Positions 18,164-27,923 of a stretch of 64,000 nucleotides of DNA are shown piece after piece. The position numbers and the translations under genes are program-made. Source of the DNA: Brevinema_A sp051647245 (GTDB taxonomy: Bacteria; Spirochaetota; Brevinematia; Brevinematales; Brevinemataceae); NCBI GenBank assembly GCA_051647245.1, contig JBOFDS010000011.1, positions 186,001 through 250,000 of the forward strand, in the 5' to 3' direction. Under the pieces are notes generated by a model. That model searched no databases. It saw only the letters and a program-made list of their open reading frames with translations, and had not been told where the DNA came from. The first letter of the stretch is position 1, and each line of letters starts with the position of its first letter.

Positions 18164-19091
18164 GAGCTGCCTCTTTTTTATCAGTTAGTTGCAAGAAGAC
18201 CTTCTCTAAAGAATTCTTCGTTTTTAAAACTTCCTTTACACCGAATTTTTCCAAAACTATCACTTCAACAATATCAGGAATAATATCATCCTGAAGTTTA
18301 ATTTGAAGAGTTGTAGCTTCAAAAGAAATTTCGGTTACTTCTTTATAAGAACGAATTTTTGAAAGAAGAGTTTCATTTGGAGTTTTTGTTAGAGAAATTT
18401 GATAATGGTAGGAGCCTTGATTTTGATCCAAAAGTAATTCTTTACTCCCATCAAAAATCTTGCGTCCTTCATTAATAATAATAACGTGATCACAAAGCTC
18501 AGACGCTTCAGACATAATATGTGTAGAAATAACAACCGTCATCCCATGTTCAGAAGCAAGGGAACGAATCAAATTTCTAAATTCAATTAATTGAGATGGC
18601 TCAAGCCCTACTGTTGGCTCATCAAGAACGAGTAATTTTGGCTTATGTAAAATACTTTGAGCGATACCTACGCGTTGCTTAAGACCTTTGGACAAATTTT
18701 TGATGAGAGCATTTTTACGATTTTCAATCTGAACAAGAACAAGAGCTTCCTCAGCTTTTTCTGCTGCAATTTTTGAATCCATCCCACGAAGTTCAGCTAC
18801 AAAAGTAAGGTATTCAAAAACAGTTAGTTCAGGATAGAGGGGTGGAATCTCACCTAAATATCCAATATATTGCTTAGCGTTTTCAGGCTCATTAAAGATA
18901 TCGACTCCATTAATCATAACCTCACCATCAATAGGTGGACGAAATCCTGTCATAATATTCATCGTGGTACTTTTCCCTGCACCGTTTGGCCCCAATAGCG
19001 CAACCAAAGTTTTATCAGGAATTTCAAAACTAACATCATGCAATGCTTTGAAATTTCCATAAGTTTGGGAAACATTTGTAAATTTTACCAT
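18156..19091 (-). CDS. ABC transporter ATP-binding protein, GldA-like
   Basis: 311 residues. Walker A is GPNGAGKST (about residues 34-42), the Q-loop lies near YLGEIPPLYPELTV, the signature is LSKGLKQRVGIAQ, Walker B is LLVLDEPTVGLEP and the switch His is in STHIMSEA. A C-terminal extension of about 90 residues is typical of the ABC-2/GldA/NatA group. AAGGA precedes the ATG. It is the first gene of the three-gene cassette. Confidence 0.92.
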   Translation of the reverse strand: MVKFTNVSQTYGNFKALHDVSFEIPDKTLVALLGPNGAGKSTTMNIMTGFRPPIDGEVMINGVDIFNEPENAKQYIGYLGEIPPLYPELTVFEYLTFVAELRGMDSKIAAEKAEEALVLVQIENRKNALIKNLSKGLKQRVGIAQSILHKPKLLVLDEPTVGLEPSQLIEFRNLIRSLASEHGMTVVISTHIMSEASELCDHVIIINEGRKIFDGSKELLLDQNQGSYHYQISLTKTPNETLLSKIRSYKEVTEISFEATTLQIKLQDDIIPDIVEVIVLEKFGVKEVLKTKNSLEKVFLQLTDKKEAAHE

Positions 19092-19173
19092 TGATCAATT
19101 CCTTGATAGAAATTTAGAGATTATCTCTTTTAGAATTATCGGCATAATTAACAAACATATGAGTTTAAAAAGA

Positions 19174-19204
19174 AAAATTCTCCCTCTTTTGCAGGGAGAA
19201 TTTT
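19174..19204 (-). terminator. Intrinsic terminator after the SpoIIE-type gene
   Basis: 12-bp perfect stem AAAATTCTCCCT / AGGGAGAATTTT with a 7-nt loop, followed by a T-rich run on the minus strand. Confidence 0.9.
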
Positions 19205-19218
19205 GATTTTAAAATATA

Positions 19219-21324
19219 CTAAAACTGTGTAAGAATAATTGTAAGGTCATCTGAAAAACTTCTATGTACGGACTTGTAATTTTTGTGTCTTGATAAAATA
19301 TCTTTCTTTAACTCAGAAATATCTTTTTCTTTAGAATCATTTAAATATACTTCGAGAGATTCAGTTGGTGTAAGTCCTTGTTTTTCAAATAGATCCAAGA
19401 ATCCATCTGTGTAGAAAATAAATTTATCACCTTCATTATAAGGTACAACTTCTGTATAACAGTGCATAGTGTCCATTATTCCTGTAGGAATAGATTTTTG
19501 GAAAGAAAGGGCTGTAAGTTGTTGTCCATTAATAAGATAAGGTAAAGGGTGCCCAGCGGAACTCATTTTAATCTGCTTTTCTGTAAGATCTATAATTGCT
19601 GAAAAACAGGTAATGAATTTATTATCATTCATTTCGAGTTCCACAATTTTTTTATTTAAAGTTTTAAGGAAGAAATCTGGCTCCATCAAACCTGTAGTAA
19701 GAATATGCTCTTTATAGGTAGTGTAGATTTCTTTTACCATAACATTCAACATAGAAGATGCAATGCCGTGTCCACTCACATCGCTGATGATTACCAAGCC
19801 GTACTCTTTTCCATCACGCTGAATGGTCTCTACGTAATAGAAATCGCCACCGAGGTCGTCAGATAGTTCGTAAATGGTTTCACAGGTAAATTCTTTTGTG
19901 GCGGGTAATTTTGTTGGGACTAAATTGTATTGAGTCATTCTTGCGGAAGTTAGGGCATCTAATAAATGTAAATTGATCTTTTCTAGTGCTTCTTTCTTTT
20001 CTTCTAATTCCAAGAACGTCATCATCCTCGCGCTTTCATCAATAAAGAAAACAAGGACACCACCATATTCATGGCTTGTTCGTTGGAAAGAGTCTGTGTT
20101 TTTGAAAACTTGGAAGAAACGAATATTATAATATTTTCTTTCAAAACAATAATCAATATCAATAAATTCTTGACCTGTTTTTTTAAGAACATCTATCGCT
20201 TTTTCAAATTCTTCTCCAAAACGACGTGGAAAAATCTTTTTACCAGGAATTCCAAAAAGATTCATAGAATTATCGAGAATGAGTCGAACACGTTGATTGT
20301 AAAAAATAATCTTATCATCCGCATCCAAAATCAAAATACCATCTTGGCTATTTTCCAAGATTGTATAGTTGATGAAGCTATGCTGTTGAACATTTTCTTT
20401 GAATATTTCTTCTTTTGTAATATCTTTAATAAAAATACTATAACTTGTGAGCTGTTTAAAGGTGTTATAAGATGATTTTATCGTGATCTCGACACGGATC
20501 GGAATCTCCATCCTATCTTTCAAAACGGTAAAGAATTTGAGATCTTTTTTAATGGAGAGAACCTCGAGAGACTTATTAAAAGTTTCCTGTTCGTCTTCAT
20601 TAAATAAGACATCAAAATTTTGCCCGATAATTTCAAATGCTTTATAGCCAAATAACTTCTCAGCAGCTTTATTCCAAGCAATAATTTTAGTTTGAGGATC
20701 AAGAGATATTGCTATATAATCTTCAATTTCAGTCAATAAAGACCCAGATAAATTTTCAAAAGTGGCGTAAAAATTACGAAGAATCATGGCATAATCAAGA
20801 CATAAATACTTACGAATCACCAAAAATTTAATAAAGGCTCCCCAACAGGAAAAAATATTATTAAAATAAAGACAAAGATAAGCGTCATCTGATTTACGGT
20901 CAAAAGAAAGAGGAATCATAAAAGAGTATTTGATGAGATTTTTTTTAATGAGAGATTCTTTTTGAGGGTCAAAAATTGTTTCCATGATATGGAGACCAAA
21001 AAAACGATGTTTCTTCACAAAATAAAAATCTTCTTCATTAACCAATCCTGTGAGAAAAGCTGCTTCGGTTGAACTGAAAGAAATGATATTTGAAACGGTT
21101 TCGGGTTGTTTGATCTTGAGTAAAGATAAAAAAGAAGTTCCAAAAAACTTCTCTATTTTCTTAGCTAGGTATTCTAAAAATGTTAATTGCCAATCGGTTT
21201 TTAATTCTAATAAAGATGTATATTTATGATTGATCTTTTCTATTGCATTCTTGTAGGAAAAACTAATGGACATACATAAAAGCACCAATAAAACAAGCAA
21301 AGAAATCATTATAATCATATTCAT
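19219..21324 (-). CDS. Membrane-anchored PAS-PAS-SpoIIE phosphatase
   Basis: 701 residues. One N-terminal membrane helix (about 2-22) is followed by an uncharacterised region, then a first PAS domain (about 200-310, ISLDPQTKIIAWNKAAEKLFGY) and a second (about 320-430, GILILDADDKIIFYNQ). The C-terminal PP2C domain is of the SpoIIE/RsbU type (about 480-701): DDLGGDFYYV, ISDVSGHGIASSM and FYTDGFLDLF keep the metal-binding Asp residues. Such enzymes dephosphorylate anti-sigma-antagonist proteins in partner-switching pathways. No anti-sigma factor or STAS gene is adjacent. AAGGTG precedes the start. Confidence 0.92.
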   Translation of the reverse strand: MNMIIMISLLVLLVLLCMSISFSYKNAIEKINHKYTSLLELKTDWQLTFLEYLAKKIEKFFGTSFLSLLKIKQPETVSNIISFSSTEAAFLTGLVNEEDFYFVKKHRFFGLHIMETIFDPQKESLIKKNLIKYSFMIPLSFDRKSDDAYLCLYFNNIFSCWGAFIKFLVIRKYLCLDYAMILRNFYATFENLSGSLLTEIEDYIAISLDPQTKIIAWNKAAEKLFGYKAFEIIGQNFDVLFNEDEQETFNKSLEVLSIKKDLKFFTVLKDRMEIPIRVEITIKSSYNTFKQLTSYSIFIKDITKEEIFKENVQQHSFINYTILENSQDGILILDADDKIIFYNQRVRLILDNSMNLFGIPGKKIFPRRFGEEFEKAIDVLKKTGQEFIDIDYCFERKYYNIRFFQVFKNTDSFQRTSHEYGGVLVFFIDESARMMTFLELEEKKEALEKINLHLLDALTSARMTQYNLVPTKLPATKEFTCETIYELSDDLGGDFYYVETIQRDGKEYGLVIISDVSGHGIASSMLNVMVKEIYTTYKEHILTTGLMEPDFFLKTLNKKIVELEMNDNKFITCFSAIIDLTEKQIKMSSAGHPLPYLINGQQLTALSFQKSIPTGIMDTMHCYTEVVPYNEGDKFIFYTDGFLDLFEKQGLTPTESLEVYLNDSKEKDISELKKDILSRHKNYKSVHRSFSDDLTIILTQF

Positions 21325-21828
21325 TAATATTCACCTTCGAATTTAATATATTATGATTAATAAACATCATTTCGTCAAGATTAAATCTCACTTTTTTAAA
21401 TTATTTTTAAATTTTTTCAAAAATGTTTTTATCCCTTATTATTAATACTAAATTTAAAATTTTAAAAGATTGTATAGTATTAGTATATAGGTATATGATT
21501 TTTTGAGCATCAAATCTTTTATACCTAGGTATTATAATATCTTCTGATCAAATACACTCATTCAAAGTCTGTGTAATCACAATGATTATGATGTGCGGAG
21601 ATTTATTTTTTTGTGCAAAAATAACAGGCGAGTGATTTGTTTTGTGCAAAAGTGCAATTTTTTTGCAAAATATACGATAAAGAATTGCTCTTTAAAGTGC
21701 TAAATTTAAAAGTTTAAAATAATAGAATTTGTTAAGTTTATTTTATGGTATTTCCGAGATTTAATATTATATTTATATGAGAAGACTTAATTGTTTCTTC
21801 TTAATTAATAGAATGAAGGACGTGGTTT
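21325..21828. other. 504-bp AT-rich divergent intergenic region
   Basis: No credible gene is seen between the SpoIIE-type gene (minus) and the FN3 gene (plus). It contains a TATAAT at 21533-21538 next to the palindrome ACCTAGGT, without a well-spaced -35 box. It also contains two exact TTTTGTGCAAAA boxes 31 bp apart and a related TTTTGCAAAA at 21661-21670. It probably carries both promoters and a regulator-binding region. Confidence 0.6.
21609..21670. repeat. TTTTGTGCAAAA repeat boxes
   Basis: TTTTGTGCAAAA occurs exactly at 21609-21620 and 21640-21651, spaced 31 bp (about three helical turns). TTTTGCAAAA (a perfect palindrome) is at 21661-21670. The regular spacing and symmetry suggest operator sites for a dimeric regulator. 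Confidence 0.5.
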
Positions 21829-24060
21829 ATGAAATCGATCAAATTTCTAATGTTATCATTTTTTCTTTTTCCGTCCGTGAATTTCACGCAATCTACTTTG
21901 GTGTCTAATTTTGTTACAGGTTTAGAAGTATCCCATTCTCAATCGAATATCATTTCATTAGAGTGGAAGTCCGACCTTCCGTCTGCTAATTTTTCTATTT
22001 ACTATCTTAATTCAAAACCTCTTATTAAAGAACAAGATCTTAAAGTAGCTACTTTTGTTAATACAACTAATATGAAAGGTCTCCAAAAAGGTTCTCTTCA
22101 TACCTACACGCTTGATTTGATGTTGACAGGTAAAGGGACTTATTATTTTGCTGTTGTGTTGGATGCTCAAGTTACTTCTACTCAGAATCCTAGAATCATC
22201 CCTTCGCTTAATTCTGCTGTTCAAGCAATCACCATTACAGAGCTCAATCCTGATCGTGCAGAGAAGGTTGAACGTCAAGCTTATTTTCTTGAGAACGGCT
22301 ATACGATTACCTCTTTAGGGCTGGAAAAAGAAAAAGATTTTTTCCGTTTAAGATGGTTTGTCTACCCAAAAGATTTGAATCAATATGTGTTCACAATTTA
22401 CCGTAGCCGTTACCCTATTGTCAATTATGCCACTCCAGCAGGATTGCCTGTTTACGCTAAAGTCACCAACCGTTTTTATTATGAAGATTTTAATGTTTCG
22501 ATGGAGACACCTTATTATTATGCTGTCGTTCCGGAAGGTAACCGTCAGTGGCAACGAGGTCTTAATGTTTTGAACGAACCAGGTGTTTTATTGAAAGATT
22601 CTCCAGATTTTGAGATGAGACCTACTATAGAATATGTTCGTACAAAAGAAGAGCTACCTTCCCTAGATAATAGTGAGGAAAAACTTTCAGAGGAAGATAT
22701 CAAAAGAGCTGTGGAGCAAACTCTGGCGAATCTTCAAGTTTTACCAACTGTACGACAAAAAATTTCTTCCACAGATACCAATGAAATGCCTGTCCAAGAA
22801 CCTAGTTATGAACCGCTTGATGAGGATGATCTCCCCGCTGAAGAAGTTTCAGATGAAAATATAGCAACAGAGCTTGCATCGTCAGAGGTATCGACTCCAA
22901 AGCTCGGATTATCTCAAATTGAACGAGAAGTCGCTCAATTCCTAGAACAAAGTAAACAAGAACTCTTTTTGATTCGAAGTCGCACCCTTGAGAAGCAACT
23001 TCGTGCCGAACAGAGTTTTCTTTCTAATGAGAGCTTAAATTACAAAACGTTTAACAATCAAATAGCGGAAATTGCTCAAAAAGTAAGCCAACTCCAAGGT
23101 ATGGAGGGGCGATTGATTTTTTCCTATAAAATTCCTGAAAAACTTCTTAAAGAACACTTAACAGAATACTATAATTACCGAGATTTAATTATTCTGGATC
23201 GTTTCCGTTTAAAATCTCAAATTGATGCCGAGAATTATAAACTGCTTTCGCGTGAGATAGAACTTCAAAATCAACTTACTCACCTTCAAAATCTTGAAAA
23301 AAAAGATCTTGAAGTGTTTTTGAAAAATAGAACACATCATTATCAAAATAAAGTGAATTTTTATAAAAATCGTTATGATGCGGTAAGAACACAAAAAGTT
23401 GCTGACAACATTACGAGACGTTTTCATACGATGGAGTCTCAGGATCTAAATAAAAATCCAAATGTGAGTCGAAATCCTTCACAGAATATTTCCATAGAAG
23501 AAATGAATTTTCGTCAAATTAATGATTTTTCTTGGACAAATAATATTCTTACAGAACTGCCTCCTATGATTTCCTCGGAAGAAAGGGTGAAAAAGCTTCG
23601 CCGACATTACAAAACAGTCACTATGGAGAAGGTACCTACCCCTGATCAAGGCCCTAAAGAAACTTGGGTGAGCGACAGAGAGGTTTGGAAGAAAAATCAT
23701 CGTGAAGTGTGGCTAGAACAGAATGATGTATGGCGTCAACAGATTGCGCAGATTATTGGAGAGGATCGTTTCAATGCTCTTAACAGTAAATGGCAAAAAG
23801 TTTCGCAGCAGGTTGCACTTCGTGAGGCGGCTCGTGCTTTTAACGAAGGTCGTTACGATGAAGCCTTGTATCTTCATACGCATATTTCTAACGATAGAGC
23901 GTCTATTTTGATGCTTGGACGTAGTTTTTATGAATTAAAAGCGTATCAATATGCCTATTCGGTTTTTATTGTTGCTTATAAAATGGGACTCCCTGAGTCC
24001 AAACGTTGGCTTGATTTATCAGCCGAAAAACTCCTCAATCGCAAGATTGTTCAACATTAA
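21829..24060 (+). CDS. Exported FN3/coiled-coil protein
   Basis: 743 residues with a signal peptide (about the first 20 residues). Two FN3-like beta domains follow (about 25-135 and 150-270), then an acidic Glu-rich linker (about 275-350), a long predicted coiled coil (about 360-540), a Trp-rich stretch with repeated EVW/DVW motifs (about 605-640), and a C-terminal helical-repeat segment resembling TPRs (ARAFNEGRYDEALYLH). AAGGA precedes the ATG. A TPR protein gene follows after 20 bp. The function is unknown; the architecture suggests a large envelope scaffold. Confidence 0.8.
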   Translation: MKSIKFLMLSFFLFPSVNFTQSTLVSNFVTGLEVSHSQSNIISLEWKSDLPSANFSIYYLNSKPLIKEQDLKVATFVNTTNMKGLQKGSLHTYTLDLMLTGKGTYYFAVVLDAQVTSTQNPRIIPSLNSAVQAITITELNPDRAEKVERQAYFLENGYTITSLGLEKEKDFFRLRWFVYPKDLNQYVFTIYRSRYPIVNYATPAGLPVYAKVTNRFYYEDFNVSMETPYYYAVVPEGNRQWQRGLNVLNEPGVLLKDSPDFEMRPTIEYVRTKEELPSLDNSEEKLSEEDIKRAVEQTLANLQVLPTVRQKISSTDTNEMPVQEPSYEPLDEDDLPAEEVSDENIATELASSEVSTPKLGLSQIEREVAQFLEQSKQELFLIRSRTLEKQLRAEQSFLSNESLNYKTFNNQIAEIAQKVSQLQGMEGRLIFSYKIPEKLLKEHLTEYYNYRDLIILDRFRLKSQIDAENYKLLSREIELQNQLTHLQNLEKKDLEVFLKNRTHHYQNKVNFYKNRYDAVRTQKVADNITRRFHTMESQDLNKNPNVSRNPSQNISIEEMNFRQINDFSWTNNILTELPPMISSEERVKKLRRHYKTVTMEKVPTPDQGPKETWVSDREVWKKNHREVWLEQNDVWRQQIAQIIGEDRFNALNSKWQKVSQQVALREAARAFNEGRYDEALYLHTHISNDRASILMLGRSFYELKAYQYAYSVFIVAYKMGLPESKRWLDLSAEKLLNRKIVQH

Positions 24061-24080
24061 TTTTTCTAAGAGAGGTCACG

Positions 24081-25265
24081 ATGAGAAGAGACGTTTCTGT
24101 CAGTCAATTTGATCGTTTGGTAAATAAAATGATCGCTTCCGCTGCTATTTGTGTGCTATTTTTGTCTTCATTAGCTTTTGTGGTTTTATTTTTCTACAAA
24201 GATATCAATATGAATTTTGCTAATTTTAAGCAATCTTTTCGTGGCCCTCAACCTGTGTTTGATTCTAGTGTTGTTGAGTCTGTTAAATCAACAATCAAAA
24301 ATGACGCAACGATTCCTCGTTCTCAAAACGAGCAGCGTGAAGCCGATAAGATTTTTGTGGCCTATGAACTTGGGGATACAGCACTTGCTTCCAAATTAAT
24401 CACTGATTTTATTGTCGATTTTCCTGAAAGTCAACTCCAAAACGCTGTTCGCATCGTTGGGGCAAAAATCATGAGCGATAAATCAGACTTCAGCGGAGCA
24501 ATGAATTATATTCAAAAGATTCTTGCTTCCGAAAACATCTCAAATAAAGATTATACAGAAGCCGTACTTTTATTAGGTGAAATCGCTCGAGAGAGAAAGC
24601 AGCACGACAGCTATATCCAATCCTTCTTGGAGCAAGCCTTCTTTAAAGCTCAGGAACCAACGAAGTCTAAACTATCTTTTTATCTCGGCTATCTCTTCCT
24701 TAATAAAGGCGAACACAGCACAGCTCTGACCTATTTCAATAATGTTATCGGTGAAGATGGAGTGCTCGGTCGTGCCGAAGTCTATGAAGCTCAGCTCATG
24801 GCTCCTGAATCAATTAACTCTCTTGAACACTTTCTTGAGCAGTACCCAACATCAAAAAATTACGATTATGCTCGAACAAAGTTTTTGGATCAAGTTTTTA
24901 GCTATTCTAAATCACTCACCGCTCGTGGATATTTTGAAAATGCAGAGCGTTCTTTGAAAAAAATCACCAAATTATTTCCAACTTCTGCAGATGGTGATAA
25001 AGCAAGATTCGAAATCGCAAAACTTCATCACGAGAAAAAAGAATTTGAGCGTGCAACAAAACTTCTTGTAGCTATTATCGAAAATACCGACTCCACTTAT
25101 AATGCGGATGCACTCTTTATGCTTGGGCAAATTTCTTTTGAGAAGAATGATCAAGAACAAGCTCTCACCTACTTTAGGACTATTATCGAGGACTATCCTA
25201 ATCATAAATTGGTTGGAAAATCGAAACAATGGCTTGACTTAATTTCTCAAAGTCTCCGTCACTAG
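24081..25265 (+). CDS. Membrane-anchored TPR protein
   Basis: 394 residues with one N-terminal membrane helix (about 15-40) and then a mostly helical region of TPR-like repeats. The clearest are near residues 85-125, 200-235, 285-325 and 335-385 (DALFMLGQISFEKNDQEQALTYFRTIIEDYPNH resembles the YbgF/BamD kind). This is likely a periplasmic scaffold. AGAGGT precedes the ATG. It is in one transcript with the upstream FN3 gene and the downstream HAD gene. Confidence 0.83.
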   Translation: MRRDVSVSQFDRLVNKMIASAAICVLFLSSLAFVVLFFYKDINMNFANFKQSFRGPQPVFDSSVVESVKSTIKNDATIPRSQNEQREADKIFVAYELGDTALASKLITDFIVDFPESQLQNAVRIVGAKIMSDKSDFSGAMNYIQKILASENISNKDYTEAVLLLGEIARERKQHDSYIQSFLEQAFFKAQEPTKSKLSFYLGYLFLNKGEHSTALTYFNNVIGEDGVLGRAEVYEAQLMAPESINSLEHFLEQYPTSKNYDYARTKFLDQVFSYSKSLTARGYFENAERSLKKITKLFPTSADGDKARFEIAKLHHEKKEFERATKLLVAIIENTDSTYNADALFMLGQISFEKNDQEQALTYFRTIIEDYPNHKLVGKSKQWLDLISQSLRH

Positions 25266-25284
25266 ACGTTTCAAGGACATAATC

Positions 25285-25965
25285 ATGGCAAAAGATTTGA
25301 TCATTTTTGATCTTTATAATACATTAATTACAGACGATGAGTCTATGACAAGACGAAAATATCGCATAGATGCGATTTGGAGTATGCTTGAAAAAGAACA
25401 ACTCCCTATTCGTTTCAAACAGATCATCGAAGCTTGTGAAGAGACTCACGAGTATTCCATAAATACATTAAGAGAAGAGCATTATAGTTATAGTGTTTTT
25501 GAATTAGTGCGTTATTTCTGTGCAAAACTTTCTTTAACCGATATCGCGCATTTGAAGAAGGTGCATGATATTTGGGCATTTGCAAGTCTTCAAATTCCTC
25601 CTACTTTACTACCAAATGTAAAAGAAGGTCTTCAAGATCTTAAAGATGCAGGTAAAAAAATCGCTTTGATCTCGAACACAGGTTTTACTCCAGGAATGTC
25701 TTTAAGATTCTTTTTTCAAGAACAACGAATCTATGATCTTTTTGATGACCTTGTGTTTTCTGATGAATTTGGAATCAGCAAACCTCAACGAGCTATTTTT
25801 GACAGAGTATTAGACAGGCTTAAGATCTCTCCTACAAACGCCCTTTTCGTTGGAGATCATGAATTTTATGATAAGAAAGGTGCTAATAATGCTGGTATGG
25901 ACTACCTCCATATGTCCCCAGATAAAGATTTTCGTGCTGTTGTAAGAGAAATTCTTTCTTTATAA
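25285..25965 (+). CDS. HAD-family hydrolase
   Basis: 226 residues with the four HAD motifs: DLYNTL (nucleophile Asp) at the N-terminus, the Ser/Thr motif ALISNTG near residue 133, the Lys of ISKPQRAIFD, and GDHEFYDKKGANNAG for the metal-binding acidic residues. The helical cap between motifs 1 and 2 resembles phosphoglycolate-phosphatase/haloacid-dehalogenase members. It acts in the cytoplasm; the substrate cannot be told. AAGGA precedes the ATG and a terminator follows. Confidence 0.88.
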   Translation: MAKDLIIFDLYNTLITDDESMTRRKYRIDAIWSMLEKEQLPIRFKQIIEACEETHEYSINTLREEHYSYSVFELVRYFCAKLSLTDIAHLKKVHDIWAFASLQIPPTLLPNVKEGLQDLKDAGKKIALISNTGFTPGMSLRFFFQEQRIYDLFDDLVFSDEFGISKPQRAIFDRVLDRLKISPTNALFVGDHEFYDKKGANNAGMDYLHMSPDKDFRAVVREILSL

Positions 25966-25970
25966 TATCT

Positions 25971-25997
25971 AAAAGCATCCATTAGGGTGCTTTTTAT
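25971..25997 (+). terminator. Intrinsic terminator after the HAD gene
   Basis: 10-bp stem AAAAGCATCC / GGGTGCTTTT (one wobble pair), 4-nt loop, followed by a T run. Confidence 0.8.
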
Positions 25998-26009
25998 TTT
26001 GGATAATTA

Positions 26010-26038
26010 TTGACATTGAGAGAGATATCATTCATAAT
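26010..26038 (+). promoter_or_regulatory. lepA promoter
   Basis: TTGACA (26010-26015), 17-bp spacer, CATAAT (26033-26038), 31 bp before the lepA ATG. Confidence 0.83.
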
Positions 26039-26069
26039 ATTGGTAATTATTTTCAGGAGATACTTATTA

Positions 26070-27875
26070 ATGTCTTACCAAGAAAACCTTAGAAACTTTT
26101 GTATCATTGCACATATTGACCATGGTAAATCTACATTAGCTGACAGAATGTTGGAATTAACAGGATTGATGGATCCTAATAAAGCTGGTTCACAGGTTCT
26201 TGACTCAATGGAAGTCGAGAAAGAGCACGGCATCACCGTTAAAGCTCAAACCGTGTCCGCTCCCTACACATCCAAAAAAGACGGTAAAGCATATCAATTA
26301 AATCTTATCGATACTCCAGGACACGTGGACTTTTCTTATGAAGTTTCTCGTAGCTTAGCTGCATGTGAAGGTGCTCTTCTTCTCGTGGATGCAACTCAAG
26401 GTATCCAAGCTCAAACACTTTCTACCTTCTATCAGGCTTTTGAGCATGATTTGGAAATTATCCCTGTCTTGAATAAAATTGATCTTCCTAACGCACGTGT
26501 TGACGAAATTTTGGAACAAATCGAGAGAGATCTTGGTTTGGATCCTGCTGATGCGATTTGTGTTTCTGCAAAAACAGGACTCGGAATGGATGATCTTTTT
26601 GAAGCAATTGTTGAACGTATCCCCGCTCCAAAAGGCGATCCTGCTGCACAACTTAAAGCACTTGTATATGATGCTTACTATGATATGTATCGTGGTGTTG
26701 TCGTGAAAGTTCGTGTTATGGAAGGGACTTTGAAGAAAGGTCAAGAGATCCTCTTCATGCACAGTCAAACCAAATACACAGCTGATGATATTGGGCTTAT
26801 GCAGATTGCGTTTAATGCCAAATCCCCTCTTGTAGCAGGTGATGTAGGTTATATCACAGCTCAAATTAAGAGTTTGCAGGATATTAAGATTGGTGATACG
26901 ATTACGTTGTCATCCAATCCTTCTCAAGAAGCTCTTGCTGGCTATAAAGAACCACAAGCCTTTGTGTTTGCAGGACTTTTCCCTGGCGATGGGGAAGACT
27001 TTGCAGATCTTGAGCAAGCTCTCCAAAAATTAAAACTTACAGATGCTGCGCTTCGTTTTGAAAAATGGAATTCAGGTGCTCTAGGGATGGGCTTCAAGTG
27101 TGGATTTCTTGGACTTCTGCACCTTGAGATCATCAGAGAACGCCTAGAAAAAGAACATAATATGTTTATTATTTCTACCGTTCCTTCTGTGGAATACCTT
27201 ATTCATCCTATGAAGGGGGAATCTTTCTTGATCGAAAATGCGACGGAATATCCTGATCCTTCTCAGATCAAGTTTGTGGAAGAACCTTTTGTTAAGGCGA
27301 CAATCATCACTCCTAACGAATATATGGGGACTCTTTTGAACCTTGTCCAAGAAAGACGTGGAATTCAGAAGAATCTTAGTTATATTGATACAAAACGTGT
27401 GCAGATTGATTGTGAGCTTCCTTTGGCTGAAATTATTTACGATTTCTTTGATAAGCTCAAAAGCTACTCACGTGGTTATGCTTCCTTTGACTATGAATTC
27501 CTTGAATTCCGCCCAAGTAAGGTTGTTCGAATGGATATTCTCGTTGGAGGAAATCCTGTTGACGCTCTTGCTCAAATGGTGTTCGCTGAAAATGTACGTG
27601 CTAGAGGCACTGTCATTGTCAAAAAACTTCGTGAATTAATCCCAAAACATATGTTCCAAATTGCCCTTCAAGCGGCGATTGGCTCAACAATTGTTGCACG
27701 TGAAAATATTTCTGCTATGCGTAAAGACGTGACCGCGAAATGTTACGGTGGTGATATTTCCCGTAAGCGTAAACTTCTTGATAAACAGAAAGAAGGTAAA
27801 AAACGTATGAAGATGATTGGTAACGTGAATATCCCTCAAGAGGCATTTATTGAAGTCCTCAAACGTGATGAATAA
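26070..27875 (+). CDS. lepA: Elongation factor 4
   Basis: Ribosome-associated translational GTPase. 601 residues from the ATG at 26070. That ATG has AGGAGA upstream; the frame opens earlier at 26010 only inside the promoter. G motifs: AHIDHGKST, DTPGHVDF and NKIDLP. The EF-G-like domains II, III and V follow, and the LepA-specific C-terminus has AKCYGGDISRKRKLLDKQKEGKKRMK. It has its own promoter and terminator. Confidence 0.97.
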   Translation: MSYQENLRNFCIIAHIDHGKSTLADRMLELTGLMDPNKAGSQVLDSMEVEKEHGITVKAQTVSAPYTSKKDGKAYQLNLIDTPGHVDFSYEVSRSLAACEGALLLVDATQGIQAQTLSTFYQAFEHDLEIIPVLNKIDLPNARVDEILEQIERDLGLDPADAICVSAKTGLGMDDLFEAIVERIPAPKGDPAAQLKALVYDAYYDMYRGVVVKVRVMEGTLKKGQEILFMHSQTKYTADDIGLMQIAFNAKSPLVAGDVGYITAQIKSLQDIKIGDTITLSSNPSQEALAGYKEPQAFVFAGLFPGDGEDFADLEQALQKLKLTDAALRFEKWNSGALGMGFKCGFLGLLHLEIIRERLEKEHNMFIISTVPSVEYLIHPMKGESFLIENATEYPDPSQIKFVEEPFVKATIITPNEYMGTLLNLVQERRGIQKNLSYIDTKRVQIDCELPLAEIIYDFFDKLKSYSRGYASFDYEFLEFRPSKVVRMDILVGGNPVDALAQMVFAENVRARGTVIVKKLRELIPKHMFQIALQAAIGSTIVARENISAMRKDVTAKCYGGDISRKRKLLDKQKEGKKRMKMIGNVNIPQEAFIEVLKRDE

Positions 27876-27883
27876 TCAAAACA

Positions 27884-27913
27884 AAAAAACACTCCGTAAC
27901 AGGAGTGTTTTTT
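27884..27913. terminator. Bidirectional terminator after lepA
   Basis: 12-bp stem AAAAAACACTCC / GGAGTGTTTTTT with a 6-nt loop. It serves lepA and the convergent paralogue pair. Confidence 0.9.
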
Positions 27914-27923
27914 GATTGTGTTA

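Noticed and set aside
21325..21828. A small RNA gene or riboswitch in the long intergenic region
   Set aside because: I saw no stable multi-helix fold, known aptamer core or terminator hairpin; only AT-rich repeats.
26355..26864. A 169-codon open frame antisense to lepA
   Set aside because: It lies in the conserved GTPase coding region and lacks any ribosome site.
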